NCBI GenBank assembly: GCA_938028705.1
Contig: CALIZI010000131.1
Span: forward strand, 1 to 45,832
Reading direction: 5' to 3'
Source: an uncultured Saprospiraceae bacterium
GTDB lineage: Bacteria; Bacteroidota; Bacteroidia; Chitinophagales; Saprospiraceae
DNA length: 45,832 nt
A program made the position numbers and the translations under genes. A model generated the notes under the pieces. It saw nothing but the letters and a program-made list of their open reading frames with translations. It did no database searches and had not been told where the DNA came from. This document shows, in pieces, positions 9,901-16,046 of this stretch (position 1 is its first letter; every line of letters starts with the position of its first letter).

Positions 9901-11992
9901 CGGCGAAAAAATCACACTCCGCGACACTGAGCGCAGGCTCGTAGATACCATTCGATACGCCGACATTTTCCCTTGGAATGAGGAAGCTGACGGCTATGGT
10001 CCATCCTTGTGTTTGTCGGATATTTCACTGGATAATGGCATAGCTTCCAACTGGACAATTTGTCCTGTAAGGCATGACGCAAATTGCCTGTTAGGAAATA
10101 TTCAGCCCGACCTTGATATGTGGCTCAAAGCCTCCGAAGGCATAGTAGAAGGTGCCACGCCCAACGCTCCCAAAATATGGCAAGGGCAAAATGGTTCGGG
10201 AGTCAATGGCTCACAATTTACAAATACAAATCAAGCGCAATTTATTGATAATCAAATAAATGGAAACCCCGTTATGCGCTTTGATGGCACAGATGACTGG
10301 ATGAAATATAATGGCGCAGCAACACCTTTGTCGGATAATTCAACAGTGTTTGCGGTCATCACGCCACAGCCCGATAATGATGACGGATACTTTTTATCTA
10401 CCCATTTGGGTGGTAGCAATCGCCTTAAATTTGGGCATAATCCCAACGGACATATTATTTATGATGATGATGTAACTCCGCTGGACACACTCACTGATTA
10501 TCATGGAAAAAGTACGCTGGTTTCCTTTGATATTACTGCCTCACAAGTTGACGGTTTTATCAATGGAATAGCCGCGATTCCTTGGACAACAGATTTAAAT
10601 ATTTCTAATGCAAATCATGCTTCATTAGGACAAGAATTTGACGGTAGTGGCAGCGACAGTGAGACTTCCAACCACTGGAAAGGCGATATGGCTGAAATGA
10701 TGATTTTTAATAATGTTATTAATGCCAATACACGACATCAAATAGAGAGTTATTTTTCTGTAAAATATGGTATTACGATTCCCGTTTCTAATCATAATTA
10801 TTATAATCACGCCTCGCATCCTAATGATTTAGCAGGCATCGGGCGCGACCTTGTACAATGTTTGGAGCAACACAGTAGCCGAAGTATCAACCCCACGAGT
10901 ATCGTTACGATGACAACACCAACGATACTTCCAACGAATAGTTTTTTGGTCTGGGGCAATGACGGTGCAAGCACCAATGAAGTCAATACAGGCCTACCGT
11001 TCAGCATTCCCAATCGCCTTGAACGTACATGGCGAATCACCCAAACAGGCAATTCGGGCGCAGTGGATATTCAATTTGACCTAGCAGGTCTGGGCTTGGA
11101 TTTAAGCGACACTACCCACCTTAACTTATTGATAGACAGCGATGACGGAGATTTTGCTAATGCCCAAATTGTACCTGTCAGTAACATCAATGGTAATATA
11201 TTGACCTTTGAAGCGGTCAATTTTTCGGATGGCGATTGGTTCACTTTAGGTACACAATTTTTGGATTGTATTGACATTCAACTATACGCCTTCCTCGAAG
11301 GTCCTTACGATTCCACTACTACCGAAATGACCACAGCACTCGGCGCAACGCGCGGTTTATTGCCCGGACAAACGCCCGTCAGTAACCTCATTACTCCCAC
11401 TCCTCCCGGACAACCTTATAACGCTGCGCCTTGGAATTATACCGGAACGGAAGGTGCTACATGGACAGATGCAGACTATACAGGCGATGAGGTAGATTGG
11501 GTCTTGGTCTCCTTCAGAACGGCGATAGAAAAGAACACCCAAGTCGCACAAGGTGCAGCACTTCTTCATAAAGACGGTAGCCTACATTTTCCCGATAGAT
11601 GTGTACTCAACAGTGCGCTTGGTGTTACGAGTGCCTATATAATTATAGAACATCGCAACCACGTTGCTGCGATGTCTCCACAAGCTATTCCTATTAGTAA
11701 TGGTATATTTAGTTACGATTTTAGGTGGTCAAATAGCTATACGGCGAGTGGTACGGGCTTTGGTCAAAAACAAACCTCTACGGGCGAATGGCTCATGTTT
11801 ACAGGCGATAGCGACCAGTCTGATTTTCCGAGTTACGACATTCAAGGTACAGATAAAACCCTGTGGCTCAACGAAAACGGCATCTTCGACCAATACCGAA
11901 CATCCGATTTCAACTTAGATGGTGACATCAACGGACAAGACAAATCATTATGGTATGAGAATAATGGTATTTCCTCCAGAATACCAAAGTAG
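6944..11992 (+). CDS. Secreted CotH / lamin-tail multidomain protein
   Basis: A 1682-residue exported protein with a signal peptide at about 1-22. The domains in order are: lamin-tail domain (about 24-160, INELMAANNATIADPQGDYDDW); a second lamin-tail domain (about 175-320, INEIMPNNDTLADG); a chitobiase C-terminal-like beta domain (about 327-400, RYTTDGSEPT); a CotH-type kinase-like domain (about 405-800, with RWILFDTDFALG near 680); a third, shorter lamin-tail domain (about 903-1020); a LamG/concanavalin-like region (about 1057-1290); and a C-terminal pair of dockerin-like repeats (about 1621-1682, DFNLDGDINGQDKSLW). CotH is an atypical protein kinase of spore coats; bacterial secreted CotH proteins are poorly understood. 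It probably acts at the surface. It is followed by a strong terminator. Confidence 0.85.
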   Translation: MKFKIFISLIITLCLFENILYSQIYINELMAANNATIADPQGDYDDWIEIYNAGASPVNLGGYFITNDIANPDKWQIPTYNPTATTVPAGGYLLLWADEDITDGVTHLDRKLKSGGDFVALFATDALTLIDSIGFQAQTDDVSYGRETDGTSNFYKMTNPTPNATNIFNPLPGTLTPYTNLYINEIMPNNDTLADGYGDFDDWLEIYNGNANTVDIGGLYLTDDLDDLLKWQITTNHQIGASGHTVIWADNEPEQGDLHTTFKLSSTGDFIALIQKIGNQITILDSLTFGEFRRNISYGRKTDGSNTHSQFVQFSPGNTNNGKKKLVDEVKFSIKGGLHSASQNVTFSCTTPNVTIRYTTDGSEPTSSSPSGTSVNVSSTRNIRAKAFKSGWQESFTTSESYLINVSHHLPVVNIATNPDNLWDNQIGIHVIGTNGKVANCRSDPRNYNQDWERPATVQMYETDGTLAFNIDAGISISGGCSRNNAQKSINIATKKRYGTEEIDYQLFPTRNQDEFRRFKLRNAGNDWNLTSMRDAVVQALVKDEVDIETQEFRPSVVYLNGEYWGIMSIRDVFSEHYLNYKFPDIDKDSIDLHFLHLYGDVNQYDVEVKEGHHQAFLDLYNYIDDNSMSNASNYEYVKSLMDINEYLNYQIVQIHVANTDWPSNNTRVWRDQRQGGKFRWILFDTDFALGRQANGSNSRTANPPSMNSLYQTVRTDQGGWPNDPASTEMLRKLLQNNEFKHEFIQRFATQINLLFTSSRTATIVDDYKATMQPEMQDHLNKWNLNGGSLSTWRGRVDYLKTWLADRPPYMRQHIQSHFGLNGTYNLTIDFDANSGGYVLLNSNEYPAPYNYSGIYFDNIPIEITAVAHEGYVFSHWQQTGDTNAKTSYTSSSNATLTPVFRRAPMISEIHYHPANGGDYEFIKITNPENGTIELTNFQFTNGIEHTFGNLTLQANEEIILAKKASLHSSQPLRVFQWTSGSLDNDGEKITLRDTERRLVDTIRYADIFPWNEEADGYGPSLCLSDISLDNGIASNWTICPVRHDANCLLGNIQPDLDMWLKASEGIVEGATPNAPKIWQGQNGSGVNGSQFTNTNQAQFIDNQINGNPVMRFDGTDDWMKYNGAATPLSDNSTVFAVITPQPDNDDGYFLSTHLGGSNRLKFGHNPNGHIIYDDDVTPLDTLTDYHGKSTLVSFDITASQVDGFINGIAAIPWTTDLNISNANHASLGQEFDGSGSDSETSNHWKGDMAEMMIFNNVINANTRHQIESYFSVKYGITIPVSNHNYYNHASHPNDLAGIGRDLVQCLEQHSSRSINPTSIVTMTTPTILPTNSFLVWGNDGASTNEVNTGLPFSIPNRLERTWRITQTGNSGAVDIQFDLAGLGLDLSDTTHLNLLIDSDDGDFANAQIVPVSNINGNILTFEAVNFSDGDWFTLGTQFLDCIDIQLYAFLEGPYDSTTTEMTTALGATRGLLPGQTPVSNLITPTPPGQPYNAAPWNYTGTEGATWTDADYTGDEVDWVLVSFRTAIEKNTQVAQGAALLHKDGSLHFPDRCVLNSALGVTSAYIIIEHRNHVAAMSPQAIPISNGIFSYDFRWSNSYTASGTGFGQKQTSTGEWLMFTGDSDQSDFPSYDIQGTDKTLWLNENGIFDQYRTSDFNLDGDINGQDKSLWYENNGISSRIPK

Positions 11993-12016
11993 CTTAGATT
12001 TACATCTAAGATATGG

Positions 12017-12042
12017 AAGCCACCGAAAGGTGGCTTTTTTTT
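12017..12042 (+). terminator. Intrinsic terminator of the CotH gene
   Basis: Stem AAGCCACC / GGTGGCTT closed by a GAAA tetraloop, followed by a run of T. It ends the transcript 50 nt after the stop codon. Confidence 0.9.
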
Positions 12043-12144
12043 GTAGTACGGGCTGCTTTAGCTGCCCTCATTGTATAAAAGTCAAAAAACGGAATATTTT
12101 ATTTTACAAATATTTTAATTAATTATAAATTTTTTTTAAATTAT

Positions 12145-12320
12145 CTTGACAATATTAAATTTAAAAAAATAAGAATGCGTTGTTGTTTGAAATAGTAAAT
12201 CTGCGCTGAATTTGACCTAAAACTTGTCAGACATTTTGAAAATGTCTGACAAGTTTTAGGTCAAATTCAGAACGAAGTGCTTTATTTATATTTAATAAAA
12301 AATTAATATAATATTGTTTT
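12145..12320. repeat. MITE-like element, copy 2
   Basis: The left end CTTGACAAT is at 12145-12153 and a weaker right end (ATTGTTTTA) is near 12312-12320. The core is a perfect inverted repeat with 32-bp arms at 12206-12237 and 12239-12270. Compared with copy 1, the pair C-G in CTCGTC/GACGAG has become T-A in CTTGTC/GACAAG, a compensatory change. Here the mid-stem mismatch seen in copies 1 and 3 is also repaired (GTCAGAC opposite GTCTGAC). Confidence 0.75.
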
Positions 12321-12452
12321 ATCAAATAATTATAAAATTAAATTAATTGAATATATTTATTAATTTTAATAAAAATAAAATACTTGATAATCAATTACTT
12401 ACAATTTAAAACCGAATTTCCCAGTTACCGAATTTCCAAAATGTCCAAGTCC
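12318..12452. repeat. Spacer repeat R, copy R1
   Basis: About 135 bp that match 13411-13543 closely by eye, in the same orientation. The match includes ATCAAATAATTATAAAATTA, then TGATAATCAATTACTTAC, TTTAAAACCGAA and AAAATGTCCAA. R1 and R2 flank the NUDIX gene. Confidence 0.8.
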
Positions 12453-12524
12453 AGCTATCTAAGGCAGCTAAAGCAGCCTGTACTGTGACGAAAAAACCTT
12501 ATCTTACGCCTCAAAACAAGCAAC

Positions 12525-13094
12525 ATGAAGATAGACATCAGCAAACAAGATATACTATTCGATAATTTTTTTAAAATAGAAGCGGCACGACTTCGCTACG
12601 AAAAATTTAGTGGCGATATGTCGGACGAAGTGACCTACTTTAGTCTTGAACGCAAGGATGCTACGGCGGGTATCGTCTATAATACAGACACCAAAAAAGT
12701 GATTTTAATCAAACAATTCCGGTATCCGACCCACAAAAAACGCGATGCGTGGATGATAGAAATCGTAGCGGGTATGATAGACGAAGGCGAAAGTGCCGAA
12801 GCTGCCATCCGGCGGGAAATTTTGGAAGAAATCGGATATAAAGTGAATAAAATCGAGGAAATATCCGTTATATTTACTTCGCCGGGTATCTCCTCCGAGC
12901 GTATATTTTTATTCTATGCGGAAGTAGATACGGCAACAAAAATTGAAACCGGCGGTGGACTTTTGAACGAACACGAAGACATCCAAACACTTGAATATAC
13001 CCTTGATGAATTGAATAAAGCCTTGAAAAACAAGGAAATACAAGATGCAAAAACCATGATAGCTTGTCATTACCTGTTGGATAAATATAATTGA
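12525..13094 (+). CDS. NUDIX hydrolase, ADP-sugar pyrophosphatase type
   Basis: A 189-residue cytoplasmic hydrolase. The NUDIX box GX5EX7REUXEEXGU is intact at about 83-105 (GMIDEGESAEAAIRREILEE, then IG). Strands on either side (VILIKQFRYPTHKKRDAWMIEIVAG) are typical of the NudF/NudK branch, which cleaves ADP-ribose or GDP-mannose to a sugar phosphate and a nucleoside monophosphate with a divalent metal. GDP-mannose is of interest because a GDP-fucose synthase lies in the same window, but they are 27 kb apart and the substrate is not proven. The gene stands alone between two copies of repeat R, and no operon partner is visible. Confidence 0.9.
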   Translation: MKIDISKQDILFDNFFKIEAARLRYEKFSGDMSDEVTYFSLERKDATAGIVYNTDTKKVILIKQFRYPTHKKRDAWMIEIVAGMIDEGESAEAAIRREILEEIGYKVNKIEEISVIFTSPGISSERIFLFYAEVDTATKIETGGGLLNEHEDIQTLEYTLDELNKALKNKEIQDAKTMIACHYLLDKYN

Positions 13095-13096
13095 AC

Positions 13097-13345
13097 TTTG
13101 GACAAAATGGGAATTAGGGAATTAAGAAATTCGGGTGGTGTTCGAGAAAAATAGGATGCGCCTAAAAGCGATATACTCGTCTGACGAATCCCTTTGTTAA
13201 AATAGGATATTTAGGCAATCAAACGGTGGTTTACTATAAAAATATTCGTCTGACGAGTGTACCCTATTTTAATCGAACACCACCGAAATTTGTTTTAAAA
13301 CCGTAACTCATTGATAATTCAATTGAATGAATTTTATTAATAAAA
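13097..13345. repeat. Inverted copy of repeat R, interrupted by palindrome H5
   Basis: 13098-13133 (GACAAAATGGGAATTAGGGA) and 13288-13345 (GTTTTAAAACCGTAACTCAT and on) are together similar to the reverse complement of repeat R2. The two parts are separated by the class H5 inverted repeat at 13132-13287, as if H5 had inserted into an existing R copy. Confidence 0.55.
13132..13287. repeat. Inverted repeat with CGTCTGACGA core (H5)
   Basis: The outer arms share GGTGGTGTTCGA (13135-13146) and TCGAACACCACC (13273-13284). Both inner arms carry ACTCGTCTGACGA-type sequence (about 13176-13189 and 13243-13258), with the same T·T mismatch as H4. The loop region has no coding potential. Confidence 0.7.
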
Positions 13346-13389
13346 TAAAGCATCTGGACTTTAGATATTGGGGAATTAGGAAATTTGGT

Positions 13390-13409
13390 ATCCCGATAGT
13401 TATTGGGAT
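13390..13409. repeat. Short palindrome, CCGATA family
   Basis: ATCCCGATAGTTATTGGGAT is a 20-bp palindrome, with one G·T pair in RNA form, of the same family as 6650-6680 and 13912-13931. Confidence 0.55.
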
Positions 13410-13410
13410 T

Positions 13411-13543
13411 TTTATCAAATAATTATAAAATTAAATTAATTAAATATTTTTTAATTTTAATAAAAATAAAATAACTGATAATCAATTACTTACGGTTTAA
13501 AACCGAAGATCCCAATTTCCTAATTCCCAAAATGTCCAAAATC
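13411..13543. repeat. Spacer repeat R, copy R2
   Basis: The second direct copy of the sequence at 12318-12452. It ends with CCCAAAATGTCCAAAAT, where R1 has TTCCAAAATGTCCAAG. Confidence 0.8.
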
Positions 13544-13579
13544 TAATTCTAAACATGCCCTTATTTTTCTATGAAAAGG

Positions 13580-13790
13580 ACGAACTAACGAGGTCTTTTT
13601 TTATTTTAGAAATGCTTTTGCTTGGCTTCCCCGTAGCGTAGGCTTCCAGCCTGCGTTGCGTTTGAGCGATACGATATCGGTGCATTACAGTTTTCAGGTA
13701 TCTATGTCCGTGCTTTACTCCCTCGCTAAATATGTGGACACGCAGAATATAGCTCTTGGCGTACAGTAGAGCATTTCCCATAAAACAATT
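13580..13790. repeat. Dispersed spacer repeat, copy B
   Basis: It aligns with 6548-6790. On the minus strand it holds an open frame of 70 codons (13569-13781) containing RRLEAYATGKPSKSISKIKK, but the frame is broken in copy A. I do not call a gene here. Confidence 0.6.
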
Positions 13791-13883
13791 CAGCCATCTA
13801 ACAAATCGACAAGTTCATCTAAATCATAAAAGTTTTGACACTTTTGGAATTTGATTTTAAAAATCAAAACAAAATTTAAATAC

Positions 13884-14012
13884 TCCGTTTGCTAAACTTC
13901 AAAAAGTTTGGTCTCCGATAGCTATCGGAGAAGCAATGTGCTGATATTTAGCCAGTTACAAACTTTAGTGCCTTGCCTACGTTTAGCAAACTTGAAAAGT
14001 TTACCAAACGGG
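13884..14012. repeat. Inverted repeat before the glycosyltransferase gene
   Basis: CCGTTTGCTAAACTTC at 13884 onward is mirrored by GTTTACCAAACGG near 13998-14010, and TAGCAAACTTGAAAAGTTT near 13983-14001 matches the left arm in reverse. A CCGATA-family palindrome (13912-13931) lies inside. The region has no convincing gene. Confidence 0.5.
13912..13931. repeat. Short palindrome, CCGATA family
   Basis: TCTCCGATAGCTATCGGAGA is a perfect 20-bp palindrome. Its outer bases differ from those at 6650 and 13390 but remain paired. Confidence 0.65.
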
Positions 14013-14097
14013 TTTATTGTATTTTGTGTAAAATTAATATCGTATAAAGTGTCAACTACACGGATGAATTTATCAATAAATCCAATAATTTTAAATC

Positions 14098-15165
14098 ATC
14101 AAACCGATAAAAAAAATCCTTATTGCGCCCTTGAATTGGGGACTTGGACACGCTACACGCTGTATGCCTGTCATTGACGAATGTCGGCGGCAGGGTGCGG
14201 AGGTCTATTTGGCTTCCGATGGGCGGGCATTACGACTATTAGAAAAAGAATATCCTAAGCTCACCACCCTCGAATTACCTGCTTACAATATTCGTTATGG
14301 CACAGGCAATATGACATGGAATATCGCTCCACAAATGCCAAAAATCTTGTGGGCAATGCAACAAGAAAAAAAAGCAGTGGACAAAATCATTCGCCAATAC
14401 AATATTGACGGTCTGATTTCCGACAATCGCTTTGGTTGTTACAGTTCGCGTATTCCATCCGTATTTCTCACGCATCAAACCAACCTCAAAGTACCTGCTT
14501 TGCTCGGCATCGGCACTTTTGCCAAATGGAATAATCGCCGTCTTATTCGGCGTTATGACCAATGTTGGATACCTGATTTGGAAGGCGAACCGAATCTTTC
14601 GGGCAGTCTTTCGCATGGTTATGCACTGCCAAATATGCGTTACGTAGGTATCCTCTCGCGTATGCGCCCTTTGGAGGTCAAAAAACGCTACGATATTATC
14701 GCTGTCCTCTCCGGTCCTGAACCGCAGCGGACTTATTTTGAAGAAAAAATTATCGAACAATTATCGACGCTTCCTTATCGCACACTCATCGTCAAAGGAA
14801 AAACAGATAGCGAAATCCACAGCCAAAATAACAATATTGAAACCCTAGCTTACCTCACCAAGACCGACCTCAATGAAGCTATCCTTGCTTCCGGTGTCGT
14901 CATTAGCCGTTCAGGGTACAGCACTTTAATGGACCTTGCCGCACTTAGCAAACGACAAGTCATCCTCGTTCCCACACCGGGACAAACCGAACAGGAGTAT
15001 CTCGCTGACCTTTTGCATCAAAAAAATATTTTTTTACAACAAACTCAAAATCAACTCGATATCCAACTCGCTATGACACAATTGGATAATTATACAGGTT
15101 TGGATATGGATACGGATGAACAGCAATTGCAAAAAGCGGTAAGAGATTTTTTGAAAGGAAATTGA
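14098..15165 (+). CDS. MurG-like glycosyltransferase (apparent ATC start)
   Basis: About 355 residues related to family 28 / GT-B glycosyltransferases that resemble MurG. The N-terminal loop is KILIAPLNWGLGHATRC, and the donor-binding half contains ISRSGYSTLMDLAALSK and PTPGQTEQEYLAD, near residues 270-310 of the extended frame. Such proteins transfer a sugar from a nucleotide-sugar to a glycan or lipid acceptor; the substrates are unknown. The frame opens after TAA at 14092 and has no ATG or GTG in the N-terminal region. The first standard alternative, TTG 14131, would cut into the conserved loop. ATC 14098 (then AAA CCG ATA) gives a normal N-terminus. Alternatively, ATG 14064 joins this frame if the A8 run at 14109-14116 is one base too long. 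It is convergent with the sulfotransferase gene. Confidence 0.8.
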   Translation: MKPIKKILIAPLNWGLGHATRCMPVIDECRRQGAEVYLASDGRALRLLEKEYPKLTTLELPAYNIRYGTGNMTWNIAPQMPKILWAMQQEKKAVDKIIRQYNIDGLISDNRFGCYSSRIPSVFLTHQTNLKVPALLGIGTFAKWNNRRLIRRYDQCWIPDLEGEPNLSGSLSHGYALPNMRYVGILSRMRPLEVKKRYDIIAVLSGPEPQRTYFEEKIIEQLSTLPYRTLIVKGKTDSEIHSQNNNIETLAYLTKTDLNEAILASGVVISRSGYSTLMDLAALSKRQVILVPTPGQTEQEYLADLLHQKNIFLQQTQNQLDIQLAMTQLDNYTGLDMDTDEQQLQKAVRDFLKGN

Positions 15166-15176
15166 GCCTTTAGATG

Positions 15177-15208
15177 TCAGACACTTTCAAAGTTCTGATA
15201 TTTTTTTA
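15177..15208 (+). terminator. Terminator of the glycosyltransferase gene
   Basis: TCAGA and ACTTT (with a bulged C) pair with AAAGT and TCTGA, and the stem is followed by ATATTTTTTTATA. It ends at the stop codon of the convergent sulfotransferase gene. The stem resembles the inner part of the MITE-like hairpins, perhaps by chance. Confidence 0.65.
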
Positions 15209-15961
15209 TACATCAAGCCGTTCTATCAGGCGATATTCTTCATCCAATATTTCGCGTAATCGTGCTAATTGTTCGTCATTAATATTTAAAGTATAATCAT
15301 ATCTTTTTTTGTAAGAAAGTTTTAATTCGAGATTAAATCTTACAGATAAATCTGCCATGCCTTCATTTATATTTTCTGTAAAAAAATAAGTCGAACAAGT
15401 GCGTATTTTCTCCTCGGCTTCTTCTATATTATAACTTTTTGAAAACATGTATAATTGATTCATTAAATGTTGTTTAGGAATATTTTTTAAAAAATCATCG
15501 AATGAATTGCCCAACCATTTCCCTTCCGTAAGCATACAAGGGTGCGGCACTTGATTATCACGGAAATAGCACAACATTTTGTAATGTGATAAGACACGCT
15601 GTGCAGGGTCGCGCAGACAGGTAAATGTGAATACATGTTTCGGAAGTTGCAACTCGTAAGCGGGTGTATGTGCAAAGCCATAAAAGTATTTTCCACCTTG
15701 AATCAAGCGTGCATTCCAACCTACAAATACTTTATCATTGGCAATAACCCGTTGATTTTTTTTATGGGCTATCTGTTGGTAAAAAGTATCTAAATCCGCT
15801 ACACCCGAATGAGCAAGAAAGGCATAGTGGATGCTTGTGCCACCTGTTTTTCGGATGTGGTAATTGTAAATTGGTGGAGTGTTTTGTTGTTGAAACAAGT
15901 GCTTTGCTTGTCGGTTCTCTTTAAAATAAGAAAAAGGTTTATAGAAAAAATCGTTCATCAA
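15206..15961 (-). CDS. Sulfotransferase family protein
   Basis: A 251-residue protein of the P-loop-like sulfotransferase fold, close to the Sulfotransfer_2 group that uses PAPS to sulfate carbohydrates. The 5'-phosphosulfate loop RKTGGTSI is at 37-44. A 3'-phosphate-binding segment CLRDPAQRVLSHYK follows at 115-128, with Arg117 and Ser125 in the expected places. There is no signal peptide, so it is probably cytoplasmic. The acceptor is unknown; a cell-surface polysaccharide is a reasonable guess given the glycosyltransferase gene facing it. The gene begins 14 nt from the direct repeat that bounds the restriction-modification cassette, so it may be just outside that unit. Confidence 0.85.
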   Translation of the reverse strand: MMNDFFYKPFSYFKENRQAKHLFQQQNTPPIYNYHIRKTGGTSIHYAFLAHSGVADLDTFYQQIAHKKNQRVIANDKVFVGWNARLIQGGKYFYGFAHTPAYELQLPKHVFTFTCLRDPAQRVLSHYKMLCYFRDNQVPHPCMLTEGKWLGNSFDDFLKNIPKQHLMNQLYMFSKSYNIEEAEEKIRTCSTYFFTENINEGMADLSVRFNLELKLSYKKRYDYTLNINDEQLARLREILDEEYRLIERLDV

Positions 15962-15974
15962 AGTAAATAATGAA

Positions 15975-15997
15975 AATTGTCGGGCTTTTTCAAGTTG
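15975..15997. repeat. Left boundary direct repeat of defence cassette
   Basis: A 23-bp sequence ending GGGCTTTTTCAAGTT that recurs at 19650-19672 with one mismatch (22/23). The two copies enclose four defence genes and fall in the spacers on either side of them. Confidence 0.7.
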
Positions 15998-16046
15998 AGG
16001 TATTAAACCGGCTTTTTCAAGTTGAGGTATTAAACCGGCTTTTTCT
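15984..16046. repeat. 27-bp tandem repeat, 2.3 copies
   Basis: A unit starting GGCTTTTTCAAGTTGAGG and ending TTAAACC occurs at 15984-16010 and 16011-16037, with nine more matching bases to 16046. The last copy provides the stop codon and final residues (KKKPV) of the methylase gene. Confidence 0.9.

Larger units (their letters stand above)
12045..12484. repeat. Segment bounded by 22-bp inverted repeats
   Basis: The sequence at 12045-12066 (containing GGCTGCTTTAGCTGCC) is the reverse complement of 12463-12484 with one mismatch. Between them lie MITE-like copy 2 and spacer-repeat copy R1. The 440-bp segment has no gene. Confidence 0.65.

Noticed and set aside
13569-13781. 70-codon minus-strand open frame in spacer repeat copy B
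   Set aside because: The matching frame is interrupted in copy A, it has no visible initiation context, and it resembles no family I know. It is better described as part of a dispersed repeat.
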